From a virus, in the IMG/VR virus record IMGVR_UViG_3300032087_000584, positions 1 through 29,827 of that record: a DNA stretch of 29,827 bases, one strand, 5' to 3'. Numbering within the stretch: the first letter of the stretch is position 1; every line of letters begins with the position of its first letter. The translations under genes and the position numbers were made by a program. Below the pieces are notes generated by a model. That model was not told the DNA's origin. It saw nothing but the letters and a program-made list of their open reading frames with translations, and did no database searches. This document shows positions 18,001 to 24,818 of the stretch, one piece after another.

Positions 18001-18561
18001 GCAAAGTACGACGTTGAGCTGCTCGCTGATCTTGAGCTGCGCAACATCAACCCTGACGACTTCTGGGATGCACGCACTGAGTTGATTGATGATTGGACTG
18101 ATATTGACGCAGACGACTTTAACGAAACTGACGCTGAGCTTTATGTGCGGGCAACGCCAGACGATCCCAGTGGCACTCCAACGTGGGGCACATGGGAGCC
18201 ATTCGTCAATTCAACCAAACGTGGCAGAGGGTTCCAGTTCAAAATTGAGCTGGCTACAGACAACACTTCGCAGGATCCAATCATTGAAGCTCTTGGCGTG
18301 ACGGTCAGCCTGCAACGCCGGACAGAGCAGCAACGCAACATCAGTACTGGCACAAGTGCCAAGGCCATCACCTTCCCGTCTGCGTTCTACAGCACGCCAA
18401 GCGTCACGGTGACGGCGACAAACATGGCGAGCGGTGATTTCTTTGAGTTGACCAGCGTCAGCCGGACTGGCTTCACTATCGCAACGAAAAATTCCGGAGG
18501 TACAATCGTGGATAGGACCATCGATTATCAAGCCGTCGGACACGGCAAGGAGATCCCCTAA
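15079..18561 (+). CDS. Tip attachment protein J (central tail fibre)
   Basis: The protein has 1160 residues (lambda gpJ has 1132). A Gly-rich N-terminus leads into the hub region (LLELISEGEIEGFPS) and an inserted beta domain (~130-240). The conserved core has DPAWILWDLLTSSRYGFGDHI and the NDMCSVFRAMPFWSAG region. Two fibronectin type III-like units lie at ~700-895. The C-terminal third (~895-1080) is Asp-rich. Residues ~1085-1160 (ITFPSAFYSTPSVTVTATNM, GFTIATKN) resemble H-type lectin-like domains at the ends of phage fibres. J forms the trimeric tip that contacts the first receptor. Coding starts 2 bases after the I stop and ends on a one-base overlap with the next gene. Confidence 0.93.
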   Translation: MENYKLIAGAGGGSSAGGAGGPNVARDNLDSVQYARLLELISEGEIEGFPSARNYTKGTTSYNNAALKDIFFNNVPVLREGADVTNPADSDFNYKGIFTYLRYGTQAQDWIRGFRLSETIFSVGTVVSFASSVTRTITDTTVDAVRITFSVPQLQFFRANGDVTGTQVNFRVELSYDGGAFSTANGGLSSGDSRLQFKGRTADLYQRAVVIDFTQSFSSSVAVRVVRETADAGTGDPDNSTRVDEISWSTYSEIRYSKLRYPNSAVFGLVLPAEQFGSVPQRAYRIRGIKVQIPSNARPALGPNGRGGLIYKDEPWDGTFTQSTDGGNTYGGTQWTSDPAWILWDLLTSSRYGFGDHIDTSKLDKWAFFEASQYCSGRNTYLTDGRSGTTDDYNSQTGKHGLDDGTGTFEPRFSCNVNIQTQEEAYKLINDMCSVFRAMPFWSAGSLAVAQDRPTDFSYCFSPANVVDGNFTYSGSSLKTRHTCVQVAYMDLDARDIQYELVEDDDAISKYGVIKTSISAFACTSRGQARRLGEWLLYTEQNEGNTIAFEATADAGVVVRPGDVIQVYDPVISGERRGGRVHTATTTQISIDDTTQTVIPVSNLNPVIRVLLPDGTFGSSPITSSSGNLIFLETELPETPQPGAPFVISSDDVRPTLWRVLTITEQDGATYAITGISYLQQKYAHVERKQSIPARDVTNLNEPPPATTNIQAQEFLYENNGQVAQKIIVSWQPVPEAYQYRFRYRVENGNYTTIYTKSPEYEILGTIDGTYEFEITTENYARRGSNAANDTFVAVGKTAPPANIASLNISPVDAHTAELHWPQSTDIDVRIGGTVEIRHTPHTDANAVWSKSQKIVPAVNGSSTRKIVPLKSGTYFIRAKDSIGNYSAAAGIPSVQVDLPEPQDLEVVQTYTENPNFTGTFERAFNSVTEGGISLSGKGLIDEITDFDAVTDLDFFGGVESTGSYIFANTLDLSAKYDVELLADLELRNINPDDFWDARTELIDDWTDIDADDFNETDAELYVRATPDDPSGTPTWGTWEPFVNSTKRGRGFQFKIELATDNTSQDPIIEALGVTVSLQRRTEQQRNISTGTSAKAITFPSAFYSTPSVTVTATNMASGDFFELTSVSRTGFTIATKNSGGTIVDRTIDYQAVGHGKEIP

Positions 18562-19385
18562 TGGCTCAATTCACTGACGTGGTTCTCGCCAACCAAAGCG
18601 GCGCGAATTTTAGAAGCGAGTTAAATACTATCCTTGCGGGCCTTGTCAGTGGCAGCAGCGGTTCAACAGAGCCCAGTGGTACGAAATACGCCTATCAAAT
18701 CTGGATCGATACAAGTGCTACACCCCCAGACATAAAGATAAGGAACGGCTCAAATGACGGATGGATCACGCTAGGCACAGTCTCGACCAACCAAGGTCTG
18801 GCTGGCTTGTCTGGTGCGACCTTCACGGGTGACATCACGCTGAATGCGCAGTCTGATGTGCGCTTTGCTGATTCGGATAGCAGCAACTACATCGCGCTTC
18901 AAGCCCCCGCCACTGTTTCCAGCAACACAACCTTCACACTGCCTGCTGCTGATGGAACAGCAAACCAAGCACTGAAGACTGACGCAAGCGGCAATCTTGG
19001 CTTTGCCTCTTTCCTGCTTGCTACGGAAACCACGAACGGTCAAACCGTCACGGGTGGTGTTCGTGGAGCGATTACAACGCTGACGGATGCAGCAACGATT
19101 GCTGTGGATATGGATGACAACAACAACTTTAAGGTGACGCTCGGTGGGTCGAGGACACTTGGCAACCCGACAAATGTTGTTGCAGGTCAGACGGGATTTA
19201 TCGAAGTGATCCAAGATGGAACGGGCAGTAGAACACTCGCGTTTTCGTCGAACTATCGCTTTGTTGGCGGATCCGCGCCAACGCTATCGACTGCCGCAAG
19301 TAGCAAAGATGTGCTGGCGTACGCGGTCCTCTCTGACGAGAAGATTATGATCACAGCACACCTGGACGTTAAGGCAGCTTCCTGA
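18561..19385 (+). CDS. Tail fibre protein
   Basis: The protein has 274 residues. Residues ~43-75 (KYAYQIWIDTSATPPDIKIR, then GWITLGT) match a small N-terminal motif frequent in marine phage tail fibres. Residues ~95-150 contain a beta-rich repeat unit (VRFADSDSSNYIALQAPATV, TFTLPAADGTANQALKTD) that recurs in fibre shafts. The C-terminal part is beta-rich with LTDAATIAVDMDDNNNFKV and a final strand set. It follows J directly, where lambda carries side tail fibre genes. The attachment site and receptor are unknown. Confidence 0.8.
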   Translation: MAQFTDVVLANQSGANFRSELNTILAGLVSGSSGSTEPSGTKYAYQIWIDTSATPPDIKIRNGSNDGWITLGTVSTNQGLAGLSGATFTGDITLNAQSDVRFADSDSSNYIALQAPATVSSNTTFTLPAADGTANQALKTDASGNLGFASFLLATETTNGQTVTGGVRGAITTLTDAATIAVDMDDNNNFKVTLGGSRTLGNPTNVVAGQTGFIEVIQDGTGSRTLAFSSNYRFVGGSAPTLSTAASSKDVLAYAVLSDEKIMITAHLDVKAAS

Positions 19386-22201
19386 TGACAGTTCCCGGTA
19401 ATCTTTCTTCCCCGCTGCTGGCAGTTGCTGCTGCTGGTGCTGCCGCTGTAAACATCACCAAGTCTGTTCGGTTCAATTCAGCAGATTCGGCGCACCTTAA
19501 TCGCACCCCGTCATCTGCAGGTTCAAATACGACCTGGACGCTTTCAACGTGGGTAAAAAAGACCGGAAACGATAATCACATTTTTGGTGCAGGCGCTGGG
19601 AACACTCCAGGTCGTTTTGGTTTTGGTTTTAACGGCTCTGACAAGATTTTTGCGCTTGTAGTTGCGTCTGGCAGCACAGTTTTTCAGATTACGACTGATG
19701 CTGTCTTCCGTGATCCCGCCGGATGGTATCACTTAGTTTTGATAGCAGATACCGGGAACAGCACACAAGCTGATCGCTTTAAGATCTATGTAAACGGTGT
19801 TCTTCAGTCTGTAAGTGGCACTTTGATGCCATCAAGCCAAAACACTTTTGTAAATACAACGGCAGCTCATGTAATTGGCCGCCGCTCGTATAACACTAGC
19901 GATCCTTTCAATGGGTATCTTGCAGATTTCTACCTAATTGATGGTACAGCTTTAGAGCCAACATCATTTGGAGCGTTTGATGATAACGGCGTTTGGCAAG
20001 CTGCAGCCTATAGCGGATCATTTGGAACAAACGGATTTCATCTTTTCGACTTCGCGTCAGAAAGCACAGTGGGCCACGACTCAAGTGGCAACGAAAATGA
20101 TTTCACCGTAAATAACATTTCTCAGGCTTCGCTTATAACATGGAGTAATGGGTGGAGCAATAACCTGCTCGCAGGCTTTCCGGCTACAAATTGCTTTAAC
20201 GGGACCGGCACTGGCCTGACGATTGGAGGCAGCAACGTTAAATCCACTTGGACAGCTCCTTCATCAATACCGTTTACAACTTTGTCGATCAGAGGAGCGC
20301 ATGACGGCGCAAATATCAATGTCAACGGAACAGACGTAACGTCTCAATTTTCTAGTGGCTTGTCAGTAGTTACTGTCACTGGCATTTCATCGCCATTGAC
20401 AAGTATTGATCTAGACAACACAAACGGACAAGGCAACGCACGGATCTCGGCAATCAGGATTGATGGAGAGCTGCTAGCGGACGATGCCCCTTATCCAAGC
20501 GCAGGCAACGACGTTCTGTTTGACGTGCCAACGAACGGCGATTCGTCAGATGACTCCGGGGCTGGGGGAGAAGTCAGCGGGAACTACTGCACTTGGAATC
20601 CTTTAGACAGCCAACTAAATTTTGCTTCGCTGGCGAATGGAAATTTAGAACATACAGGTTCTAGCAGTGGCAGTTATTTTAGCTTTTCTGCAGGGACGAT
20701 AGGTTTTGACTCAAGCACCTCTACTGGTTTTTATTTTGAAGTTACCCAACTCACCTACGGTGACAGTTCATCTATTGGTCTTCATGACACTGCTTACCCA
20801 GTTGCAGGGCTTGATTATGGTTCTTGGATAGGCAGCTCTGGCAACCCCAACGGCATCAGTTATGTAACCTCAGGCACTGTATACAATTTTGGATCAACAA
20901 TTTCGTCTCAAGGAACATACACAAGTAATGGAGACGTTATTGGTGTCGCCGTAAAAGATAATAAAATTTGGTTTTCAAAAAACGGCACTTATATTTCAGG
21001 AAACCCTTCTACGGGCACAAGTCCTACCGCAACTCTTTCTAGCGCAAAGGTTCTTACTCCCATAATAAATGGATTTACATCAGGAGTTTACGCTCTAAAT
21101 GCAGGCCAGCGTGCCTTCAATACGGCGGCACCTACAGGTTACAAAGCACTTTGCACAACGAACCTCCCGACCCCGACGATTGCCGATGGTTCGGATTACT
21201 TTGACACCACTCTTTATACAGGCAACGGCAGCACGCAAACAATAAGTGGTCTGGAATTTAGCCCAGATTTTGTTTGGATTAAGTCCAGGGGTGGTTTAGC
21301 AGGTGGATCTCATCAACTATATGATCAAGTTAGAGGTGCGACAAAGCGGCTTCGCACGAATGGCACTGACGCAGAAGTAACGCAGTCAACTGGTTTAACT
21401 GCATTTACTTCTGATGGGTTTACCGTTGGCAATAATTCGTCCAGTAACTATAACAACGATCCGTATGTTGTTTGGGCATGGGACGCTGGAACGTCAAATG
21501 CAAGCAACACTGACGGCTCAATTACTAGCAGTGTAAGAGCCAACATTGCGTCTGGGTTTTCTATTGTCACTTGGACAGGAACAAGTGCTGCGGCAACTAT
21601 TGGCCACGGGCTAGGCGCTAGTTTAGGTATGTATATTATTAAAAATAGGGACGATAGCACTAATTGGGCTTTCTACCATAAATCTGTTGGTGCGACTAAA
21701 AAATTACTGCTAAACACAACTGATGGGGCTAGCACTAGCTCGTTTTTTAATTCTACAGAACCAACATCGTCAGTGTTTAGTGTTGGTGGCTCCGGCACTG
21801 TTAATAATAGCGGCAATGAAATGATCGCCCTCTGTTGGGCACCCGTGGAGGGCTATAGCGCGTTTGGTTCGTACACCGGCAACGGGTCAACTGATGGTCC
21901 TTTCATATCAACCAATTTTCGCCCGGCATGGCTTCTAATTAAGAGGTCCAACGGAACCGCAAAGTGGTACTTAGTTGATTCTACGAGAGACCCCGACAAC
22001 ACCGTCAATCTTTACCTGCAGCCTAGTTCAAGCAGCGAAGAGATTGATACTAGCTCTGAGGGGACAAAAAATTATATCGACTTTCTGTCGAACGGGTTCA
22101 AACTAAGAGGCACGGAAATCAGCACAAATGCTTCACAGGAATACGTCTACATCGCATTTGCTGAAAACCCGTTCCAGGCCAATGGCGGGCTTGCTCGTTA
22201 A
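19385..22201 (+). CDS. Large receptor-binding-type protein with LamG-, SPRY- and repeat domains
   Basis: The protein has 938 residues. Residues ~25-230 look like a concanavalin/LamG jelly-roll (TWTLSTWVKKTG, WYHLVLIADT, FKIYVNGVLQS, GYLADFYLIDGTAL). A small beta domain follows (~250-370). Residues ~380-575 resemble SPRY (GFYFEVTQLTYG, SNGDVIGVAVKDNKIWFSKNG). The rest holds repeats with the pattern YTGNGSTxxISG, SPDFVWIKSR, DGFxxG and VVWAWDAG or VYIAFAENPF; three copies can be traced at ~600, ~705 and ~830. Such LamG/SPRY/repeat proteins are common tail fibres in marine phages. Codons from about 20.6 to 21.8 kb are more AT-rich than neighbouring genes, suggesting recent exchange. Sugar or protein binding is inferred. 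Confidence 0.8.
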   Translation: MTVPGNLSSPLLAVAAAGAAAVNITKSVRFNSADSAHLNRTPSSAGSNTTWTLSTWVKKTGNDNHIFGAGAGNTPGRFGFGFNGSDKIFALVVASGSTVFQITTDAVFRDPAGWYHLVLIADTGNSTQADRFKIYVNGVLQSVSGTLMPSSQNTFVNTTAAHVIGRRSYNTSDPFNGYLADFYLIDGTALEPTSFGAFDDNGVWQAAAYSGSFGTNGFHLFDFASESTVGHDSSGNENDFTVNNISQASLITWSNGWSNNLLAGFPATNCFNGTGTGLTIGGSNVKSTWTAPSSIPFTTLSIRGAHDGANINVNGTDVTSQFSSGLSVVTVTGISSPLTSIDLDNTNGQGNARISAIRIDGELLADDAPYPSAGNDVLFDVPTNGDSSDDSGAGGEVSGNYCTWNPLDSQLNFASLANGNLEHTGSSSGSYFSFSAGTIGFDSSTSTGFYFEVTQLTYGDSSSIGLHDTAYPVAGLDYGSWIGSSGNPNGISYVTSGTVYNFGSTISSQGTYTSNGDVIGVAVKDNKIWFSKNGTYISGNPSTGTSPTATLSSAKVLTPIINGFTSGVYALNAGQRAFNTAAPTGYKALCTTNLPTPTIADGSDYFDTTLYTGNGSTQTISGLEFSPDFVWIKSRGGLAGGSHQLYDQVRGATKRLRTNGTDAEVTQSTGLTAFTSDGFTVGNNSSSNYNNDPYVVWAWDAGTSNASNTDGSITSSVRANIASGFSIVTWTGTSAAATIGHGLGASLGMYIIKNRDDSTNWAFYHKSVGATKKLLLNTTDGASTSSFFNSTEPTSSVFSVGGSGTVNNSGNEMIALCWAPVEGYSAFGSYTGNGSTDGPFISTNFRPAWLLIKRSNGTAKWYLVDSTRDPDNTVNLYLQPSSSSEEIDTSSEGTKNYIDFLSNGFKLRGTEISTNASQEYVYIAFAENPFQANGGLAR

Positions 22202-22224
22202 ACTCACTTCATCGTTCTAGTCCC

Positions 22225-22818
22225 ATGTTCGTTCTTGAGGGTCGCACACTTGCCCTAGATGTTGCGTTCCAGCATCGGGGCATTCAGTACCCAAGCAACT
22301 GGTTGCGTCTTGCGTCTGCAGAGGAACGTGCAGCCATTGGGATCACCGAACAGGCTGACCCGCAGTCTTGGGACGAGAAATTCTATTGGGGCTATGACTC
22401 AGACAACAATCTGATCCCCAAGCAGCTTGATGACGCTACTGATGATGATGGCAACGTCACGACTGGACTGAAGACGCTGTGGAAGGCAAAACAGAACGAG
22501 ATTGCTGCCAGCCTGCTTGCCCCTTCTGATTGGCGTGTTGTTAAAGAGCTGGAGGTCAACAGCAGCTTTGCAAATGCACGGACTGCATACCCTTCTGCGT
22601 GGATGACGTATCGCGCTGCAGTGCGTACAGCCTGCAATACGCGCCAGAGTGAAATTGACGCTTGCTCTGATGTTGCAGCGTTGAAAGAGCTGCTTTACGG
22701 ATCAGCACAGATCCAGCAAACCGACGATGATGGCAACGGTGTTGTGGATGCTGACGGCAGGCCCGTCATGATCGCCAACCCAAACATTGCTACTGCCTGG
22801 CCTGATGAACCGTCCTGA
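22225..22818 (+). CDS. Tail-fibre accessory protein (assembly-type)
   Basis: The protein has 197 residues. The N-terminus (FVLEGRTLALDVAFQHRGIQ then YPSNWLRLASAEERAAIGI) and the mid/late signature (LLAPSDWRVVKELEV, AWMTYRAAVRTACNTRQSEI) are, from memory, typical of small proteins encoded just after fibre genes in marine phages. They resemble tail-fibre assembly chaperones. The charged helix at ~85-165 is consistent with a helper or cap role. Two Asp-rich turns (TDDDGN at ~75 and again at ~170) are noticeable. The function is inferred from pattern and position; it might instead be a structural part of the fibre. Confidence 0.6.
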   Translation: MFVLEGRTLALDVAFQHRGIQYPSNWLRLASAEERAAIGITEQADPQSWDEKFYWGYDSDNNLIPKQLDDATDDDGNVTTGLKTLWKAKQNEIAASLLAPSDWRVVKELEVNSSFANARTAYPSAWMTYRAAVRTACNTRQSEIDACSDVAALKELLYGSAQIQQTDDDGNGVVDADGRPVMIANPNIATAWPDEPS

Positions 22819-22996
22819 TCCAATGATTTCCGCCAGCTACGGGGCCTCTGATGTCGCCGCGCAAAAGTCCCGAGTCTTGTGGCTTGAGGAGTTGTTTTTT
22901 TTGGATGGCCGGGACCAAATTTCACATCCACAACACGGAATTTTCACTGGGTTGGCCCTGAAGTATCAGAACTTGGATTCGACTGACGGGATCTGA
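22805..22996 (+). CDS. Small cyanobacterial-type hypothetical protein (LDGRD motif)
   Basis: The frame gives 63 residues from ATG 22805 or 57 from ATG 22823; the second avoids overlapping the previous gene. The notable stretch is LWLEELFFLDGRDQISHPQH followed by GIFTGLA. I recall similar 'xLDGRD...HPxHGxYTGL' segments in small proteins of picocyanobacteria and their phages. No membrane segment or signal peptide is present. The stop overlaps the next ATG by one base, which supports translation. The function is unknown. Confidence 0.6.
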   Translation: MNRPDPMISASYGASDVAAQKSRVLWLEELFFLDGRDQISHPQHGIFTGLALKYQNLDSTDGI

Positions 22997-23121
22997 TGGC
23001 CAAGTCACTTAGTGGCAACAACTTTGTTGTCGGTAAACCCAAACGGACAAAGCAGGGCAATGGCACAAACAGTCGCCCCAAACGAGGGAAGAAGCGATAC
23101 CGTGGCCAGGGAAAACGTTAA
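22996..23121 (+). CDS. 41-residue, highly basic small protein
   Basis: The ATG at 22996 overlaps the previous stop and the frame runs to TAA at 23119-23121. About one third of the residues are Lys or Arg. It starts AKSLSGNNFVVGKPKRTKQG and ends RGKKRYRGQGKR. I recall close look-alikes as tiny genes in marine cyanophages. Nucleic-acid binding is plausible from charge alone; the function is unknown. Confidence 0.6.
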   Translation: MAKSLSGNNFVVGKPKRTKQGNGTNSRPKRGKKRYRGQGKR

Positions 23122-23132
23122 TTCTCTTTCCC

Positions 23133-23495
23133 ATGCTCAAAGCTTTTCTTGTGAGTGGTGTCGCCGTTTCAGCAGCTGCGCTGGCATCTCCTGCTCTCGC
23201 AGACGTTTATGTGAACCCTGAGTTCAACGGTGGTTCCTACGGCGACGATTATCTGGGTGGAACGCTCAATCTGGATGTCGGCTTTGAAGGCTCTTCAGGT
23301 GCCTACAGCTATTACATCCAAGGCGGTCCAGCTCTGGTGATGCCTAACGGTGCCGAAAACGAGGTTGAGTTTGCTGGCAAGTTCGGCGGTTCAGTCCAAG
23401 CATCCGAGAAGGTTTCCATTTATGGAGAGCTGAGCGGCATGACTGGCGATGAGCTTTCGATTGGTACGAAGCTTGGCGCTAAATACAGCTTCTGA
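23133..23495 (+). CDS. Small exported protein, possible outer-membrane beta-barrel fragment
   Basis: The protein has 120 residues. Residues 1-23 form a clear Sec signal peptide (MLKAFLVSGVAVSAAALASP then ALA|DVYVNP). The mature ~97 residues are Gly/Tyr-rich with short alternating strands (GGTLNLDVGFEG, AYSYYIQGGPALV, VEFAGKFGG, VSIYGELSG, SIGTKLGAKYSF). The C-terminus ends in Phe after alternating hydrophobics, as in outer-membrane proteins that use the Bam machinery. At four to six strands it is too small for a full porin, so it may assemble as an oligomer or be a periplasmic/surface protein. It is the last gene before the terminator at 23535. A host origin is plausible. The receptor-modifying or superinfection-exclusion role one might guess is unsupported. 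Confidence 0.75.
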   Translation: MLKAFLVSGVAVSAAALASPALADVYVNPEFNGGSYGDDYLGGTLNLDVGFEGSSGAYSYYIQGGPALVMPNGAENEVEFAGKFGGSVQASEKVSIYGELSGMTGDELSIGTKLGAKYSF

Positions 23496-23534
23496 GCTAT
23501 AACAAGCACAGCTTCCTCACACGTTGCTGCAATG

Positions 23535-23561
23535 GGCTCCCGAGAGGGGGCCTTTTGTTTT
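23535..23561 (+). terminator. Rho-independent terminator at the end of the late operon
   Basis: The arms GGCTCCC (23535-23541) and GGGGGCC (23546-23552) pair over 7 bp with one G-U wobble around a GAGA loop, followed by TTTTGTTTT. It closes the plus-strand run of genes from the terminase to the exported protein. Confidence 0.85.
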
Positions 23562-23574
23562 CTCTGGAGCGATT

Positions 23575-23811
23575 ATGCAAAAGCTTTTCAACGTGATGTC
23601 TGTGGCATCTTTCGTGATGTCAGCAGGCATGGTTGCTGGAACGGCAGTGCTCTACAGCAAGCTGCCATCCATCATTGAGGGCTATAAGGGCAAGATTTTG
23701 GAGAGTGTGGCTGGCAACGTCACCGAGATGATCCCAGGTGAGATTGATGCGGCGATGCCAGAGCTGCCGACAACTACGGGTCCAGCTGTGCCAATCAAGT
23801 CACCATTTTAG
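23575..23811 (+). CDS. Small membrane protein
   Basis: I chose the ATG at 23575 (78 residues) because GGAG lies 5 bases upstream; the frame upstream of it runs through the terminator. Residues ~5-28 (FNVMSVASFVMSAGMVAGTA) form one membrane segment, followed by an acidic amphipathic region and a Pro/Thr-rich tail. Similar short 'MQKLFNV...' membrane proteins are, from memory, frequent in marine cyanophages. The role is unknown; lysis or virion association are both possible. Its 3' end overlaps the convergent minus-strand gene by 17 bases. Confidence 0.65.
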   Translation: MQKLFNVMSVASFVMSAGMVAGTAVLYSKLPSIIEGYKGKILESVAGNVTEMIPGEIDAAMPELPTTTGPAVPIKSPF

Positions 23812-24043
23812 TCTCAGCCTGCGGCTCAAGTTCTGGTGCATCCCAATGGTCGAGCCATTCACGCAGGGCTTGGCCTGTAGGGGTTGATTTAGGCCAACGC
23901 ACAAACTTAAGAAGCTTGGCCGGATCAGTAAACAGCATTGAACTCTTGCCAGACCTGCAGACGTAAACGAGCGGCGGGCCTTCTCTGTGCTTGGTAACTT
24001 CAATCCAAAGTTCGTTACCTGCTGTAAACCGTTCTGACTTCAT
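23795..24043 (-). CDS. 82-residue hypothetical protein
   Basis: This is a minus-strand gene. On its own strand AGGA lies 9 bases before the ATG, which supports the start. The protein is mixed alpha/beta and charged, with an N-terminal strand set (RFTAGNELWIEVTKHREGPP, LVYVCRSGK) and a helix pair (PAKLLKFVRWP, TGQALREWLDHWD). It has no signal peptide. I do not recognise the family. Its start codon shares two bases with the start of the divergent plus-strand gene (CATG at 24041-24044). Coding is likely but not certain. Confidence 0.55.
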   Translation of the reverse strand: MKSERFTAGNELWIEVTKHREGPPLVYVCRSGKSSMLFTDPAKLLKFVRWPKSTPTGQALREWLDHWDAPELEPQAETKMVT

Positions 24044-24818
24044 GCCGGAGATTCCTGAGATTGGAGTGAATGCAATCGGCGTGCCAATGATCTTTGTCGG
24101 TCAGCCGATACCACCACCTGTTTTACCAGCAGCACCGCCAGTTACGTCTACGCGGTTCCCAGTTATTGATATGCCTGGCTGTGTCCGGGCCAGGATTGCT
24201 GTCGGGAGTGGAACAGAAACGTTTGAGGAAGATCCCCGCGGGAACGTGACTTTGTGCACCGGAGCCGTTCCGATCTTTGAAGCGCCTGACTACAGACCGC
24301 GTGACTTCACTTGGGTAGAGCCACCAAAGGCAGACATAAAAAAGCCGGAGTCGGCGGCTCCGGCCCAGGTTGCATCCCCTCAAGCGTCGGACGGCATCAC
24401 CGACACCCCAAGGGTGCCCAAGGATCCACCGTGCCCACCCTTTGGAGCAAAAGAAATCGGATCGTTTAACAAATTAGGGACAAAGGTCCTTGCCGGTTAT
24501 GAGCTGCAAGAGGGCAAGTGCGTAAAGCTTTGGGATCCTGTGCCTGTTAGGCAGGTCATCAATAACTATGTGCCTGACGCTGGGCCAACGGTGTCGATTG
24601 CGTTGACTGCTGCTTTTGCAACGACTGTGGCGATTTTTGCTAAGCCCATCGCGTCAGTGCTGCAGAAGCTGGCCAAGCCTCTAACTAAGAAGGTAGTGAA
24701 GAAGGTCAATCAGAAGCTTGGCCGTAAGGTAAAACCGGAATCTTTACAGCAGCGGCGGGTGATTCAGCGTCACCGGAATCAAGCCATTCGCGATCTGAGG
24801 CGGGCTCTGGGTAAATGA
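24042..24818 (+). CDS. Pro-rich protein with one membrane segment, cyanophage structural type
   Basis: The protein has 258 residues from ATG 24042; no good ribosome site precedes it, so a later start is possible. The N-terminal half is Pro-rich (GQPIPPPVLPAAPPV) with short Cys-containing motifs (IDMPGCVRARIAVGSG, GNVTLCTGAVPIFEAPDYRP). Mid-protein is YELQEGKCVKLWDPVPVRQ. Residues ~182-208 are hydrophobic (VSIALTAAFATTVAIFAKPI) and the last 50 residues are strongly basic. I recall proteins of this build in T4-like marine cyanophages, where they are annotated as structural or hypothetical. The last 113 bases overlap the convergent minus-strand gene, and a minus-strand terminator lies inside it at 24338-24364. 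Confidence 0.7.
   Translation: MPEIPEIGVNAIGVPMIFVGQPIPPPVLPAAPPVTSTRFPVIDMPGCVRARIAVGSGTETFEEDPRGNVTLCTGAVPIFEAPDYRPRDFTWVEPPKADIKKPESAAPAQVASPQASDGITDTPRVPKDPPCPPFGAKEIGSFNKLGTKVLAGYELQEGKCVKLWDPVPVRQVINNYVPDAGPTVSIALTAAFATTVAIFAKPIASVLQKLAKPLTKKVVKKVNQKLGRKVKPESLQQRRVIQRHRNQAIRDLRRALGK
24338..24364 (-). terminator. Minus-strand rho-independent terminator inside a plus-strand gene
   Basis: The arms GCCGGAG (24344-24350) and CTCCGGC (24358-24364) pair perfectly over 7 bp around a 7-base loop. Six A's lie at 24338-24343, so a minus-strand transcript reads stem then TTTTTT. It lies about 340 bases beyond the stop of the last gene of the minus operon and can end that transcript. Confidence 0.75.

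Noticed and set aside
22880-22910. Run of eight T's as a possible terminator
   Set aside because: No stem of useful length precedes it and it lies within a coding frame (LEELFFLDGRD region).
23012-23221. 69-residue plus-strand frame over the 41-residue gene and the signal peptide region
   Set aside because: It overlaps two better supported genes in another frame and has an unlikely composition (many Cys, Ser and Arg).
24123-24383. 86-residue minus-strand frame inside the Pro-rich gene
   Set aside because: It is Arg/Trp-rich, contains the minus-strand terminator region and has no family resemblance; the plus-strand frame is much more convincing.
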